Shown: piece by piece, positions 35,909 through 45,552 of the stretch
Position numbering within the stretch: position 1 is the stretch's first letter
How the letters are laid out: each line of letters opens with the position of its first letter
Assembly: GCF_000145035.1 (NCBI RefSeq)
Contig: NC_014387.1
Span: forward strand, 1,471,001-1,535,000
DNA length: 64,000 nt
Reading direction: 5' to 3'
Source: Butyrivibrio proteoclasticus B316
GTDB taxonomy: Bacteria; Bacillota; Clostridia; Lachnospirales; Lachnospiraceae
Translations under genes and position numbers: made by a program
Notes under the pieces: model-generated
Seen by the model: only the letters and a program-made list of their open reading frames with translations
Databases searched by the model: none
Told to the model about the DNA's origin: nothing

Positions 35909-37564
35909 ATGAAACTAAAACGTATGTGGCCAGGTTTGTGCATCTTGATTGTATTTATGATTTTTGATGTGATAATGGTGGCAAGTTCCAGTTTCTTTTC
36001 AGGGCTTTTTCCATATTCAGATACCAAATTAACATATTCGATTGCACTTACTGTCCTTGGCGTTCTGATAATGAGCGTCTTGACCTTTTTGCTTGGCAGG
36101 ATATGCGATCATATAGAACTTGAGAGTTTGGCTCATTCTATAGGCGTCAGAGTGATTTATGCTTTGATGCTTATTGCTGTTTTTATAGGTGGTATTTTTT
36201 ATCGGCTTTATATTTTAGGACAGACTACAGCTGAGCCAACTGGAAAGCTGTCGCTTTTTGAAAATGCACAGGTGGGCGCTAAGGCTGCAGGTGCCGAATA
36301 TGATCTTTTGTCTATCGTTTATACTGATATCCTTAGATTCATCATGTATTTTACCGGAAATAAGATCACTACGGCTTATGGTCTTCAGATTGCCTTTTTT
36401 ATGATATTTGTCATTTTGGGAACTATTACCTGCAAGGTTCTTTTGGGTAAGGCTGGATCAGTTATTTTTGCTTCTTATGTTTCTTTTATGCCTATCTTTA
36501 CAGAGAATCTTCAAAAGGCAGTTATTGGTACAGATGAGCTATTTCTCACAATGCTGGGAGTAGAGCTTTTTGTAATTGGAATATACCTGAGAAATGCATC
36601 TGATGGGAAATATAATTCAAGATGGTATGTAATCTGGTATGTTTTCGTTGGAGTTATTGTAGGGTTCATGACCTACCTTGATGCCGGAACTTTTATTACT
36701 GTTTTGCCACTTCTTTTGTCAGTTATGTTTATGGCAGGAGATAAGGGCTATAAAGGAGTATTTAGCTTCTTATTTGTCTCTCTTTCGGGAGTCATAACAT
36801 TTTTTGCAATGATTACCCAGGAGGCCGGTTTTGCGCATATGGGAGCAGTTCTTGGCAACTGGTCTGACTATTATTTTAGAAATCTCAATACCTTTAGCAT
36901 GTTCTGGACTTATACAAACTATAAGCTTTTGTATCTGATCACTTTTATAGTGATGTCCGGAGTGCTTGTAGGATATTTTAGAAATAAGAATTTTGGCAGG
37001 ATTTCACCCTGGCTTTTGGCTACTATTCTTGTCTTTGTTGCTACACCTTTCTTTGGCGCAACCAGAATGAATGATCAGAATGTTGTGACTGTATTTTTTG
37101 CATTTGTTCTTGCATGCGTTGTTTCGCTTATTACTCTGACCAGACAGGAACAAATTTTTGACGAAGATATAGAAGAAGATGATGAAGATGACTCTGTGGA
37201 TGAAGAACTTCGGACAATCATAGGTGATGAAGATGCCGAGTATGTTCCACTTGAAAAGAAAGCGCTTCAAGGTCCTCGCTACGTTCCTGAAGGTATGGTT
37301 TTGCCTACCGGTTCTGAGGATGAGATGGATGTTGACGCATCCAAGATGAAGATGCCTAAGTTCGAAGGCAAGATTGGACTGGATAGGAAATCTTCTGAAC
37401 ACAAAATTACAGTTAAGCCGGAGATTAAGACTGAGCCCGAACATAAAGAACGCAAGGTTGTATTTAGAAAGAGAACTGAGTACAAGACTGCGCATGTTGA
37501 AAAAGAAAATAAAAAAGATGATTTTGATCTGCCATTTAAGAATGGTGATGATTTTGATCTTTAA
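35909..37564 (+). CDS. Polytopic membrane protein, possibly a GT-C-type glycosyltransferase
   Basis: The 551-residue protein has about 11 hydrophobic segments between residues 7 and 410, then a hydrophilic tail of about 135 residues that is acidic first (EEDDEDDSVDEELR) and then basic. The layout, with a first long extracytoplasmic loop containing an acidic motif after helix 3 (QTTAEPTG), is like that of GT-C glycosyltransferases of the ArnT/PMT kind, but I see no decisive motif. It would act at the membrane. GGGGGAG (35895-35901) precedes ATG 35909. It follows the yebC-family gene by 61 bases; the protease gene starts 31 bases later, suggesting an operon. Confidence 0.6.
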   Translation: MKLKRMWPGLCILIVFMIFDVIMVASSSFFSGLFPYSDTKLTYSIALTVLGVLIMSVLTFLLGRICDHIELESLAHSIGVRVIYALMLIAVFIGGIFYRLYILGQTTAEPTGKLSLFENAQVGAKAAGAEYDLLSIVYTDILRFIMYFTGNKITTAYGLQIAFFMIFVILGTITCKVLLGKAGSVIFASYVSFMPIFTENLQKAVIGTDELFLTMLGVELFVIGIYLRNASDGKYNSRWYVIWYVFVGVIVGFMTYLDAGTFITVLPLLLSVMFMAGDKGYKGVFSFLFVSLSGVITFFAMITQEAGFAHMGAVLGNWSDYYFRNLNTFSMFWTYTNYKLLYLITFIVMSGVLVGYFRNKNFGRISPWLLATILVFVATPFFGATRMNDQNVVTVFFAFVLACVVSLITLTRQEQIFDEDIEEDDEDDSVDEELRTIIGDEDAEYVPLEKKALQGPRYVPEGMVLPTGSEDEMDVDASKMKMPKFEGKIGLDRKSSEHKITVKPEIKTEPEHKERKVVFRKRTEYKTAHVEKENKKDDFDLPFKNGDDFDL

Positions 37565-37595
37565 ATAAATAGAAAACCTGAAAGGGATATTTTTA

Positions 37596-40526
37596 ATGAG
37601 ATTAGAAGAATTGGCAACATATGAGATTATAGAAAAACGTAGAATAGAAGACCTTAATTCTGACAGCTATATTCTCAGACACAGGAAAACAGGTGCAAGA
37701 GTAACACTTCTTTCTAATGATGATAATAATAAAGTTTTTACTATAGGTTTTAGGACTCCTCCTAAGAATTCAACAGGCGTAGCCCATATTATTGAGCACA
37801 CTGTTTTATGCGGATCAAGGGAATTCCCTGTAAAGGATCCTTTTGTAGAGCTGGTAAAGGGCTCTCTTAATACTTTTTTAAATGCCATGACATTTCCTGA
37901 CAAGACTGTTTATCCTATTGCAAGCTGCAATGATGCAGATTTCCAGAATCTGATGCATGTATATCTTGATGCGGTTTTTTATCCTAATATCTATAAAACT
38001 GACAAGATATTTAAACAGGAAGGCTGGCACTATGAGATGGAGGACAAGGATAGTGATCTTACCATCAATGGTGTTGTGTACAATGAGATGAAGGGCGCAT
38101 TCTCTTCAGCTGACGATGTTCTTTCAAGAGAAATACAGAATTCTCTTTATCCGGATATTACATACGGCATAGAGTCAGGTGGAGACCCTGATGTTATCCC
38201 TGAACTTACATATGAAGAGTATCTGGATTTTCATAGGAAGTATTATCATCCTTCAAACAGCTATATTTATCTCTACGGAGATATGGATATGGCTGAGAAA
38301 CTGGATTATATTGACAAGAACTATCTTTCAAACTTTGATTATCTCAAGGTTGATTCTGAAATTCAGAGACAGCAGGCTTTTGACGCTCCAAGAGAAATAC
38401 ATAAGCCATATTCTATTCTTGAAGGCGACTCAATGGAGCAGAATACATATCTGTCTTATAACTTCAGCGTTGGCTCAACTTTAGACAGAAAACTCTATGT
38501 AGCTTTCGATATTCTGGATTATGCGCTGTGCTCTGCGCCCGGTGCACCTATCAAGAAGGCTCTTATTGATAAGGGGATTGGACAGGATGTTTATAGTGAA
38601 TATGACAATGGTCTTCAGCAGCCGGTATTCTCTATAATCGCCAAAAACGCTGATGCGGCTCAGAAGGATGAATTTGTTAATACTATCAGAGAAGTACTTG
38701 AGCAGCAGGTAAGAGATGGAATTGATAAGAAATCTCTTTTGGCAGGACTTAATTTTGATGAGTTTAAATACAGAGAAGCTGATTTTGGAAGATTTCCTAA
38801 GGGGCTGTTATATGGTTTGCAGGTATTTGACAGCTGGCTTTATGACGACAACAGCCCATGGATAAATGTCGAGGCTAATGATACCTTTGCACAGCTTAAA
38901 GAGGATGCCAAGGGAAGATACTTTGAGGAGCTTATTCAGAAGTATTTACTTGATAATACCCACAGGACAGTTCTTCTTCTTGAGCCTGTTCAGGGACTTA
39001 CAGAGAAAAAAGACGAAGAGCTAAGGGCTAAACTTGAAGCATATAAAGCATCTCTTTCAGCGGATGATATTGACAAGATCGTAAGAGAAACCAAAGAGTT
39101 AAAAGAGTATCAGGAGCAGCCTGATGATCCTGAGGACCTAAGAAAGATACCTCTTTTAAAACTTGAGGACCTCAAAAAAGAGGCAGATAAATTTGTCTAT
39201 GAGCTCAAGGAATATCAAGGCGTTAAGATTCTTCATCACGACGTGTTTACAAATGAAATTGATTATATTTCGTTTGTTTTTGATTTAAAGAATATTGATG
39301 CCAAGTATCTTCCATATGTATCAGTGCTCAAAAAGGTGCTTGGAATGCTGGATACTGATAAGCATACCTATGGCGATCTGTATAACGAGATAAATATTTA
39401 TACAGGAGGAATTTCAGGTGCTATCAGTACTTATACAAATTCTGATGACGTGACCCAATTTGAAACTGCTTTTGAAATCAGCGTTAAGGTCCTTCACAGC
39501 AATCTTGATAAAGCATTTGAACTTGTTCAGGAAATTATCACTTCCACAAGGTTTGATGATACCAAGAGGTTAAAAGAGATTTTTGGAGAGCAATACGCAA
39601 GACTTCAGTCTGACCTTGCTTCAGCAGGACATCAGACAGCAGCACTTCGCGCAATGTCCTATATTTCACCGGCTGCTTATGTGTCTGATTGTGTGAGTGG
39701 AATTGGTTATTTCAGAAATCTTGAACAGCTTATCAGGGATATTAATACTGAGGAAGGTGCCAAGCAGATAGTCGACACACTAGGTAAACTTAGCAGAGCA
39801 ATTTTTAGAGCGGATAATCTTTTAGTAGATATTACAGGCACTGATAAGGAATATCAGGGAATCCCTGAGAACAGTAAGAAATTTGCTGACAGCCTGTACA
39901 CAGATACAATTGATATGGGCAGACTTGAGATTCATACTTCCAAGAAAAATGAAGCTTTCAAGACAGCCGGACAGGTTCAGTACGTATGCAGAGCAGGTAA
40001 TTTTGCATCTAAGGGTCTTAGATACAACGGAGCGCTTCGTGTTCTTAAGGTGATGATGGGGTATGATTATCTTTGGAAGAACATAAGAGTCATTGGCGGA
40101 GCTTATGGATGCATGAGCAGTTATGCTAAAAATGGTGACAGCGCATTTGTTACTTATAGGGATCCCAATCTTAAGAACAGTATCGATGTTTTTGAAAAAG
40201 CAGCTGATTATCTGAGGAATTTTGATGATGATGACCGCACTATTTTGCAGTATATAATCGGAGCAATTTCTGATCTTGATACACCTAAGACTCCTTCAGG
40301 AAAGGGAGCTTATGGCCTTACAGCTTATCTCTGCAATGCCAGAATGGAGAACATTCAGAGAAATCGTGACGAACTGCTTGGAACGACCAAGGAGACCATC
40401 AGAAGCCTTGCAGATTATGTTGATGCATTTATGCAGGATGAGTGTCTTTGCGTCATTGGTACAAATGACAAAATAGATGAAGCCAAGGATTTGTTTGATA
40501 ATGTTGAGCAGCTTGTAAACAGATAA
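37596..40526 (+). CDS. M16C zinc metalloprotease (presequence-protease/insulinase-like)
   Basis: This 976-residue protease has two M16 halves. The active half carries the inverted zinc motif HIIEH (about residues 64-68, in HIIEHTVLCGS), with the distal glutamate in VVYNEMKGAFSSADD (about residue 163). This matches the M16C subfamily of PreP, which has the linker and a second inactive half, and degrades short unfolded peptides. There is no signal peptide, so it should act in the cytoplasm. Length agrees with the family (about 970-1000). ATG 37596 follows GAAAGGGAT. Confidence 0.92.
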   Translation: MRLEELATYEIIEKRRIEDLNSDSYILRHRKTGARVTLLSNDDNNKVFTIGFRTPPKNSTGVAHIIEHTVLCGSREFPVKDPFVELVKGSLNTFLNAMTFPDKTVYPIASCNDADFQNLMHVYLDAVFYPNIYKTDKIFKQEGWHYEMEDKDSDLTINGVVYNEMKGAFSSADDVLSREIQNSLYPDITYGIESGGDPDVIPELTYEEYLDFHRKYYHPSNSYIYLYGDMDMAEKLDYIDKNYLSNFDYLKVDSEIQRQQAFDAPREIHKPYSILEGDSMEQNTYLSYNFSVGSTLDRKLYVAFDILDYALCSAPGAPIKKALIDKGIGQDVYSEYDNGLQQPVFSIIAKNADAAQKDEFVNTIREVLEQQVRDGIDKKSLLAGLNFDEFKYREADFGRFPKGLLYGLQVFDSWLYDDNSPWINVEANDTFAQLKEDAKGRYFEELIQKYLLDNTHRTVLLLEPVQGLTEKKDEELRAKLEAYKASLSADDIDKIVRETKELKEYQEQPDDPEDLRKIPLLKLEDLKKEADKFVYELKEYQGVKILHHDVFTNEIDYISFVFDLKNIDAKYLPYVSVLKKVLGMLDTDKHTYGDLYNEINIYTGGISGAISTYTNSDDVTQFETAFEISVKVLHSNLDKAFELVQEIITSTRFDDTKRLKEIFGEQYARLQSDLASAGHQTAALRAMSYISPAAYVSDCVSGIGYFRNLEQLIRDINTEEGAKQIVDTLGKLSRAIFRADNLLVDITGTDKEYQGIPENSKKFADSLYTDTIDMGRLEIHTSKKNEAFKTAGQVQYVCRAGNFASKGLRYNGALRVLKVMMGYDYLWKNIRVIGGAYGCMSSYAKNGDSAFVTYRDPNLKNSIDVFEKAADYLRNFDDDDRTILQYIIGAISDLDTPKTPSGKGAYGLTAYLCNARMENIQRNRDELLGTTKETIRSLADYVDAFMQDECLCVIGTNDKIDEAKDLFDNVEQLVNR

Positions 40527-40549
40527 GTAATAGCGGGGAGGAGACTTGT

Positions 40550-41497
40550 ATGAAAAAGAGCTTTTGGGGCAAATGGGTTATTGTAGCATTTACTGCGTCA
40601 TTTCTTTTAACGGGCTGCGGAAGCAGCAAGGGGGCATCCTATGCTACTGAGAATATGGCTGCAGAAGAGGCATATGATGAAAGCGGAATATATGAATACA
40701 AGGCTGCGGACTTTGATGCACAGCTTCCAAAAGCTACCGGAGATGATCAGAAAGTCATAGATTCCTCCAGAAAGCTCATTACTACTATGAACATTTCTGC
40801 AGAAGCGGAGAATCTTGATGAGGTGCTTGAATCTGTTAATGGCAGGGTCAAAGAGCTTGGCGGATATGTCGAATCAAGCAATATTTATAATGGTAGCAGA
40901 TATTCAGGCCGTGCCATAACAAGAGATGCAAATCTGACCATAAGAATTCCTGCAGATAAGCTTGAAGTATTTCTGCAGACTGTGGAAGGCGTTACCAACA
41001 TCACCAATAAATCTCAGAACGTTGAGGATGTGACTCTTGAATATGTGGATACCGAGAGCAGGAAAAAAGCTCTTAAAGCAGAGGAGTCAAGGCTTTTGGA
41101 AATTGTTCAAACGGCTGAAACAGTTGAAGATATAATTGCTGTGGAAAGTCGATTATCGGAGGTCAGGTATGAACTTGAGAGCATAGAATCCAAGCTTCGT
41201 ACTATAGATAACAAAGTTAATTACAGCACTATATATCTTGATATTACAGAGGTTTCCAAATATACACCTGTTGAGGAGAAGAGCGCAGGAAAGAGAATGG
41301 TGGAAGGATTTGTAGAAAGCTGCGGATCCGTTCTTCACGCTATTGTAGAATTCTTTGTCTGGTTTGTTATATATATTCCTCAGCTTGTGCTTCTTGCTAT
41401 AGTAATTACTATTGTTGTATTGGTGATCAGGAGAGTATTAAAGAAAAAGAAGAAGGTCGTTGCAGATAAAACAAACGACAATACTCAGAACGAATGA
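40550..41497 (+). CDS. DUF4349-family lipoprotein
   Basis: The 315-residue protein starts with a lipoprotein signal (LLTGCGSS, Cys at about residue 24). The DUF4349 region (about 75-290) includes SRKLITTMNISAEAENLDEVL, GGYVESSNIYNG, and a coiled-coil section (about 165-220). One membrane helix lies near the C-terminus (about 268-300), followed by a basic tail. It would be held to the membrane at both ends. The function is not known for the family. GGGGAGGAG (40534-40542) precedes ATG 40550, 24 bases after the protease gene, so it probably belongs to the same transcript. Confidence 0.85.
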   Translation: MKKSFWGKWVIVAFTASFLLTGCGSSKGASYATENMAAEEAYDESGIYEYKAADFDAQLPKATGDDQKVIDSSRKLITTMNISAEAENLDEVLESVNGRVKELGGYVESSNIYNGSRYSGRAITRDANLTIRIPADKLEVFLQTVEGVTNITNKSQNVEDVTLEYVDTESRKKALKAEESRLLEIVQTAETVEDIIAVESRLSEVRYELESIESKLRTIDNKVNYSTIYLDITEVSKYTPVEEKSAGKRMVEGFVESCGSVLHAIVEFFVWFVIYIPQLVLLAIVITIVVLVIRRVLKKKKKVVADKTNDNTQNE

Positions 41498-41509
41498 TGA
41501 AAGGATAAA

Positions 41510-42604
41510 ATGAAGGATAATTTTAAAACAGGTTTTATCACTTTGATAGGCCGCCCCAATGTAGGCAAATCAACACTTATGAACCATATGATAGGGCAGA
41601 AGATTGCGATTACTTCCAATAAGCCCCAGACCACCAGAAATAAGATCATGACTGTCTATACTGATGACGATTGTCAGATGATTTTTTTGGATACACCCGG
41701 TATACACGACTCCAAGAATAAGCTTGGTGAATATATGACCAAGGTAGCCAAGAGTACTCTTGAAGAGGTTGACGTGGTTTTGTGGCTGGTAGAGCCCAGC
41801 ACTTTCATTGGAGCTGGTGAAAAGTCTATTATCGAGGAACTCAAAAAGTGCAGAAAACCTGTGATCCTTGTAATCAATAAGATAGATACTGTCTCCAAGG
41901 ACAATCTGGATAAATTTGAAAATGCCTATAGGCAGGAAATGGATTTTGATAGAGTTGTTAAAGTGGCTGCGCTCAAGGGTCAGAACATAGATGAGCTGAT
42001 GGACGCCATCAAGAAGCTTCTTCCTTTTGGACCGCCATTTTATGATGAAGAAACACTTACAGACCAGCCTGAAAGACAAATTGCGGCGGAAATTATAAGA
42101 GAAAAGGCCCTTCGTCTTTTACAGGATGAGGTCCCTCATGGAATTGCAGTCACCATAGAGACTATGAGAATGAGGGAAAAGGTTGTAGAGACTCCAAGAC
42201 CCAAGAAAAAGAGACACCAGCATCCTCCAAAAAAAAGTAAGCTTGAAGCTATGGAAAAAGAACTATCCAGTGCTTTAGATAATCCAGAAGATTTAGATGA
42301 GGATTTCGATGGACCTATGGTACTTGATCTAAGTGCAATTCAGGAGCCTGAGCAGGATTATGATCCCGATGGAATCATGGATATAGATGCAACTATTATC
42401 TGCGAGCGAGATTCTCATAAGGGTATTGTCATCGGTAAAGGCGGGGCTATGCTCAAAAAAATAGGTTCGGCAGCTAGAAAAGATATTGAGGAACTTGTTG
42501 GATGCCAGGTAAACCTACAGATATGGGTGAAAGTCAGAAAAGACTGGCGCGATGATAAAACTCAGATGAAGAGTTTTGGGTACGATATAAGGGACCTTAA
42601 ATAA
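41510..42604 (+). CDS. era: GTPase Era with an inserted charged loop
   Basis: This is the 364-residue Era GTPase, which binds 16S rRNA and helps 30S assembly. G motifs are visible: GRPNVGKST (14-22), DTPGIHD, and NKID; the KH domain is at the C-terminus with RDSHKGIVIGKGGAMLKKIG. Usual length is about 300. Residues about 227-288, between the KH strand MRMREKVV and the strand DIDATIICERD, hold an extra charged segment with a Lys/Pro-rich first part (PRPKKKRHQHPPKKSK) and an acidic second part. All core elements flank it intact. ATG 41510 follows AAAGGAT, 12 bases after the lipoprotein gene. recO follows after 62 bases. Confidence 0.94.
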   Translation: MKDNFKTGFITLIGRPNVGKSTLMNHMIGQKIAITSNKPQTTRNKIMTVYTDDDCQMIFLDTPGIHDSKNKLGEYMTKVAKSTLEEVDVVLWLVEPSTFIGAGEKSIIEELKKCRKPVILVINKIDTVSKDNLDKFENAYRQEMDFDRVVKVAALKGQNIDELMDAIKKLLPFGPPFYDEETLTDQPERQIAAEIIREKALRLLQDEVPHGIAVTIETMRMREKVVETPRPKKKRHQHPPKKSKLEAMEKELSSALDNPEDLDEDFDGPMVLDLSAIQEPEQDYDPDGIMDIDATIICERDSHKGIVIGKGGAMLKKIGSAARKDIEELVGCQVNLQIWVKVRKDWRDDKTQMKSFGYDIRDLK

Positions 42605-42666
42605 CATATGTGTAATTAACGCTGATATATTGCGAATGCCTGATATTTCAGCTGATCGGAATAAAA

Positions 42667-43320
42667 ATGGAAGATTTCGTAGTAGTTCGCGGCATTGTAT
42701 TAAAACATGCACCTGTGGGAGATTATGACTGGGTCGCTACAATCTTTACGGCAGAGAGAGGTAAGATAACAGCTTTTGCCAGAAGTGCCAGAAAGCCTTC
42801 GGCCAAGTTATCCGGACTGGTAGAACCCTTTTGCTTTGGCACATTTAAACTATTTGCAGGTAAGAATTCGTATACAATAGCGGAAGCGGACATAGAGAAC
42901 TATTTTGAAGGCTTTAGGGCGGATTTGGAAGGTGCCTGTTATGGCACCTTTTTTCTTGAATTATGCAGTTTTTATACAAGAGAAAACAATGAAGATAAAG
43001 ATCTCTTGAATCTGCTGTATTTTTCACTAAAGGCGCTTTTAAAAGAGAATATACCGAACAGGCTTGTGCGATGCATATTTGAGCTCAGAGCTCTTGTGAT
43101 AGAGGGGGAATATCCCGGGATTCCGGAAGGGCAAAAGCTGCTTGATTCAACCAGATATGCGATGGGCTTTATAACTACAAGTCCGCTTAATAAACTTTTT
43201 TCTTTTTCGCTTTCAGAAGAAGTACTTGGAGAACTTGACAGGATCACCAAGGAGTACCGTAATACTTACATTGACAGGCCTCTTAAAAGCCTTGAAATGC
43301 TTGAAATCTTTGAGTATTGA
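42667..43320 (+). CDS. recO: DNA repair protein RecO, short form
   Basis: The 217-residue protein matches RecO, which brings RecR and SSB-coated DNA together for RecA loading. The N-terminal OB-fold begins VVVRGIVLKHAPVGDYDWVATIFTAERG and continues with AFARSARKPSAKLSGLVEPF. The helical second domain is present, but the four zinc-binding cysteines common in Firmicutes RecO are absent, and the protein is about 30 residues shorter than the usual 245-255. The ribosome-binding site before ATG 42667 is weak (GGAAT). The gene stops inside the promoter of the following lipoprotein. Confidence 0.87.
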   Translation: MEDFVVVRGIVLKHAPVGDYDWVATIFTAERGKITAFARSARKPSAKLSGLVEPFCFGTFKLFAGKNSYTIAEADIENYFEGFRADLEGACYGTFFLELCSFYTRENNEDKDLLNLLYFSLKALLKENIPNRLVRCIFELRALVIEGEYPGIPEGQKLLDSTRYAMGFITTSPLNKLFSFSLSEEVLGELDRITKEYRNTYIDRPLKSLEMLEIFEY

Positions 43321-43345
43321 AAAAGAAATACTATTTGGATATAAT
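43317..43345 (+). promoter_or_regulatory. Promoter of the small lipoprotein gene
   Basis: TTGAAA (43317-43322, overlapping the recO stop) and TATAAT (43340-43345) are 17 bases apart, a near-consensus sigma-A promoter. Transcription would start near 43352. Confidence 0.78.
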
Positions 43346-43385
43346 AACTTTGTTTGTATTTTTTTAGCTAAATAGAGGGGAAATA

Positions 43386-44012
43386 GTGAAAATACATAGT
43401 TTTAAAGAGAATAAAAGCTTATATGCAAGCGCTATCTCTTTTGCAATTCTGACATTTATAGGTGTTACATCACTAACCGGATGCGGAGGGGATAATAGGA
43501 GAGATACTAACCTTAGTATCAGTAAAGATGGCAGGATAACCAATACTATTTATGAAGCCTTTGACAGGGATTATTACGATATAGACGAGTTATCCGACAT
43601 GGCAAATCGGGAGATTTCTTATTATAATTCCGAGTATGACAAACCAAGGATTGCTATATCAGATGTTGGAGTTATAGAGGATGATACGATTGGCAAAATT
43701 GTTATGACATTTGAAACGTCATCGGATTATTCACATTTCAATCAGACAAGCCTATTTTACGGTACTGTTCAGGAAGCTATTGATAATGGCTTTGAGTTAT
43801 CCGGATCATTGGTAGATAAAAACGGTAATGTATTTGATCTTGGATATGAAGATTATTTGAATAAACATATTGTCATAACCGGTGAGAAGACAGTAATATA
43901 TACACCATACAATATAGAGTATATGACAAGCGGTGTTGAACTTTTAGATAAAAAGGAAGCAGATCTTACTAATGTAACAACTGATTTGGTACAGATACTT
44001 CTTTCAAAATAA
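43386..44012 (+). CDS. Lipoprotein of unknown function
   Basis: This 208-residue protein begins with a basic start (KIHSFKENK), a hydrophobic stretch and the lipobox SLTGCGG (Cys at about residue 33). The mature part is acidic and rich in Asp, Tyr and Ile, with no recognisable motif ([37 protein letters not shown]). It should be anchored on the outer face of the membrane. The start is GTG 43386 after GAGGGGAAATA; no ATG occurs nearby. It has its own strong promoter and lies 52 bases ahead of glyS. I do not recognise the family. Confidence 0.72.
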   Translation: MKIHSFKENKSLYASAISFAILTFIGVTSLTGCGGDNRRDTNLSISKDGRITNTIYEAFDRDYYDIDELSDMANREISYYNSEYDKPRIAISDVGVIEDDTIGKIVMTFETSSDYSHFNQTSLFYGTVQEAIDNGFELSGSLVDKNGNVFDLGYEDYLNKHIVITGEKTVIYTPYNIEYMTSGVELLDKKEADLTNVTTDLVQILLSK

Positions 44013-44064
44013 AAATATAAGTTATAAACGTCTGCAGTTTGTGGCAGTCGCAGAATGGAGGATT

Positions 44065-45474
44065 ATGGAAGCAAACGCAAAAACAATGGACAAAATCGTA
44101 GCTCTGGCCAAGGCGAGAGGATTTGTATACCCGGGATCTGAGATTTATGGAGGCCTTGCCAATACATGGGACTACGGTAATCTGGGCGTTGAATTCAAGA
44201 ATAATGTCAAGAAGGCTTGGTGGCAGAAATTTGTACAGGAAAATCCATATAACGTAGGTGTTGACTGTGCTATTCTTATGAATCCACAGACATGGATCGC
44301 TTCAGGACATCTTGGCGGCTTCTCAGACCCACTTATGGACTGCAAGGAGTGTCATGAGAGATTTAGAGCAGATAAGATCATTGAAGACTTTGCTGCAGAG
44401 AATAATATTACACTTGAGACATCTGTAGATGGCTGGTCTCATGAGGAAATGGAGAACTTTATCAAAGAGCATAGTGTTCCATGTCCATCATGCGGCAAGC
44501 ATAATTTCACAGGTATCAGAGAATTCAACCTTATGTTTAAGACTTTCCAGGGTGTTACTGAGGATGCCAAGGATACAGTTTATCTTCGTCCTGAGACAGC
44601 ACAGGGAATTTTTGTAAACTTCAAGAATGTTCAGCGTACATCACGTAAGAAGGTTCCATTTGGTATTTGCCAGATCGGTAAGAGCTTCCGTAACGAGATC
44701 ACACCTGGTAACTTCACTTTCCGCACAAGAGAGTTTGAGCAGATGGAGCTTGAGTTCTTCTGCAAGCCGGGAACACAGACAGAGTGGTTTGAGTACTGGA
44801 GAAAGACTTGCTATGAATGGCTTCTTTCACTTGGAATCAAGAAAGAAAACCTTAGACTTCGTGATCATGATCCTGAGGAGCTTTCATTCTACTCAGATCA
44901 TACAACAGATATAGAATATGCATTCCCATTCACAGATTGGGGCGAGCTTTGGGGAATTGCATCAAGAACTGACTATGACCTTACAAGACATCAGGAGACA
45001 TCTGGTCAGCCTATGGACTACTTTGATGATGAGACTAATGAGAAGTATATTCCATATGTTGTTGAGCCTTCACTTGGTGCAGATCGTGTAACACTTGCTT
45101 TCCTTTGTGAAGCTTATGATGAAGAGAACATCGGAACAGAAGAGAAACCTGACATGAGAACAGTCCTTCATTTCCATCCGGCTCTTGCTCCTGTTAAGAT
45201 TGGTATTTTACCTCTCTCCAAGAAGCTCAACGAAGGTGCAGAGAAGATTTATGCTAAACTCTCCAAGAAATATAACTGCGAATTTGATGATCGTGGAAAT
45301 ATTGGTAAGAGATATCGTCGTCAGGATGAGATTGGTACTCCATTCTGCATTACATATGACTTTGAGTCTGAGAATGACAACATGGTTACAGTAAGATTCA
45401 GAGACAGCATGGAACAGGAGAGAATTGCTATAGACGAGCTTGAAGCTTTCTTTAGTGACAAATTCGATTTTTGA
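44065..45474 (+). CDS. glyS: Glycyl-tRNA synthetase, single-chain (alpha2) type
   Basis: The 469-residue class II synthetase is of the single-subunit eukaryote-like type, not the alpha/beta form. Visible are [23 protein letters not shown], motif 2 ([29 protein letters not shown], here abbreviated to GKSFRNEI and [10 protein letters not shown]), and motif 3 ([14 protein letters not shown]). The C-terminal anticodon domain begins [15 protein letters not shown]. It charges tRNA-Gly. No T-box leader is possible, because the lipoprotein gene ends only 52 bases upstream. The start is ATG 44065, with GGAGG at 44057-44061 only three bases away; an in-frame GTG at 44041 is the alternative. Confidence 0.95.
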   Translation: MEANAKTMDKIVALAKARGFVYPGSEIYGGLANTWDYGNLGVEFKNNVKKAWWQKFVQENPYNVGVDCAILMNPQTWIASGHLGGFSDPLMDCKECHERFRADKIIEDFAAENNITLETSVDGWSHEEMENFIKEHSVPCPSCGKHNFTGIREFNLMFKTFQGVTEDAKDTVYLRPETAQGIFVNFKNVQRTSRKKVPFGICQIGKSFRNEITPGNFTFRTREFEQMELEFFCKPGTQTEWFEYWRKTCYEWLLSLGIKKENLRLRDHDPEELSFYSDHTTDIEYAFPFTDWGELWGIASRTDYDLTRHQETSGQPMDYFDDETNEKYIPYVVEPSLGADRVTLAFLCEAYDEENIGTEEKPDMRTVLHFHPALAPVKIGILPLSKKLNEGAEKIYAKLSKKYNCEFDDRGNIGKRYRRQDEIGTPFCITYDFESENDNMVTVRFRDSMEQERIAIDELEAFFSDKFDF

Positions 45475-45492
45475 TCATTATCAGACATAGAT

Positions 45493-45522
45493 CAAAGAAC
45501 CTGAGCTATTTCAGGTTCTTTG
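45493..45522 (+). terminator. Hairpin between glyS and alaS
   Basis: A 12-bp perfect stem (CAAAGAACCTGA at 45493-45504 with TCAGGTTCTTTG at 45511-45522) has a 6-base loop. Only a weak T-run follows (ATTATTTC), so it may be a terminator or an mRNA end-protecting structure. Confidence 0.65.
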
Positions 45523-45552
45523 ATTATTTCAGTTTATACGGAGGAATCTTTG

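Noticed and set aside
44013..44064. T-box leader for glyS
   Set aside because: Only 52 bases lie between the previous gene and glyS, far too short for a T-box.
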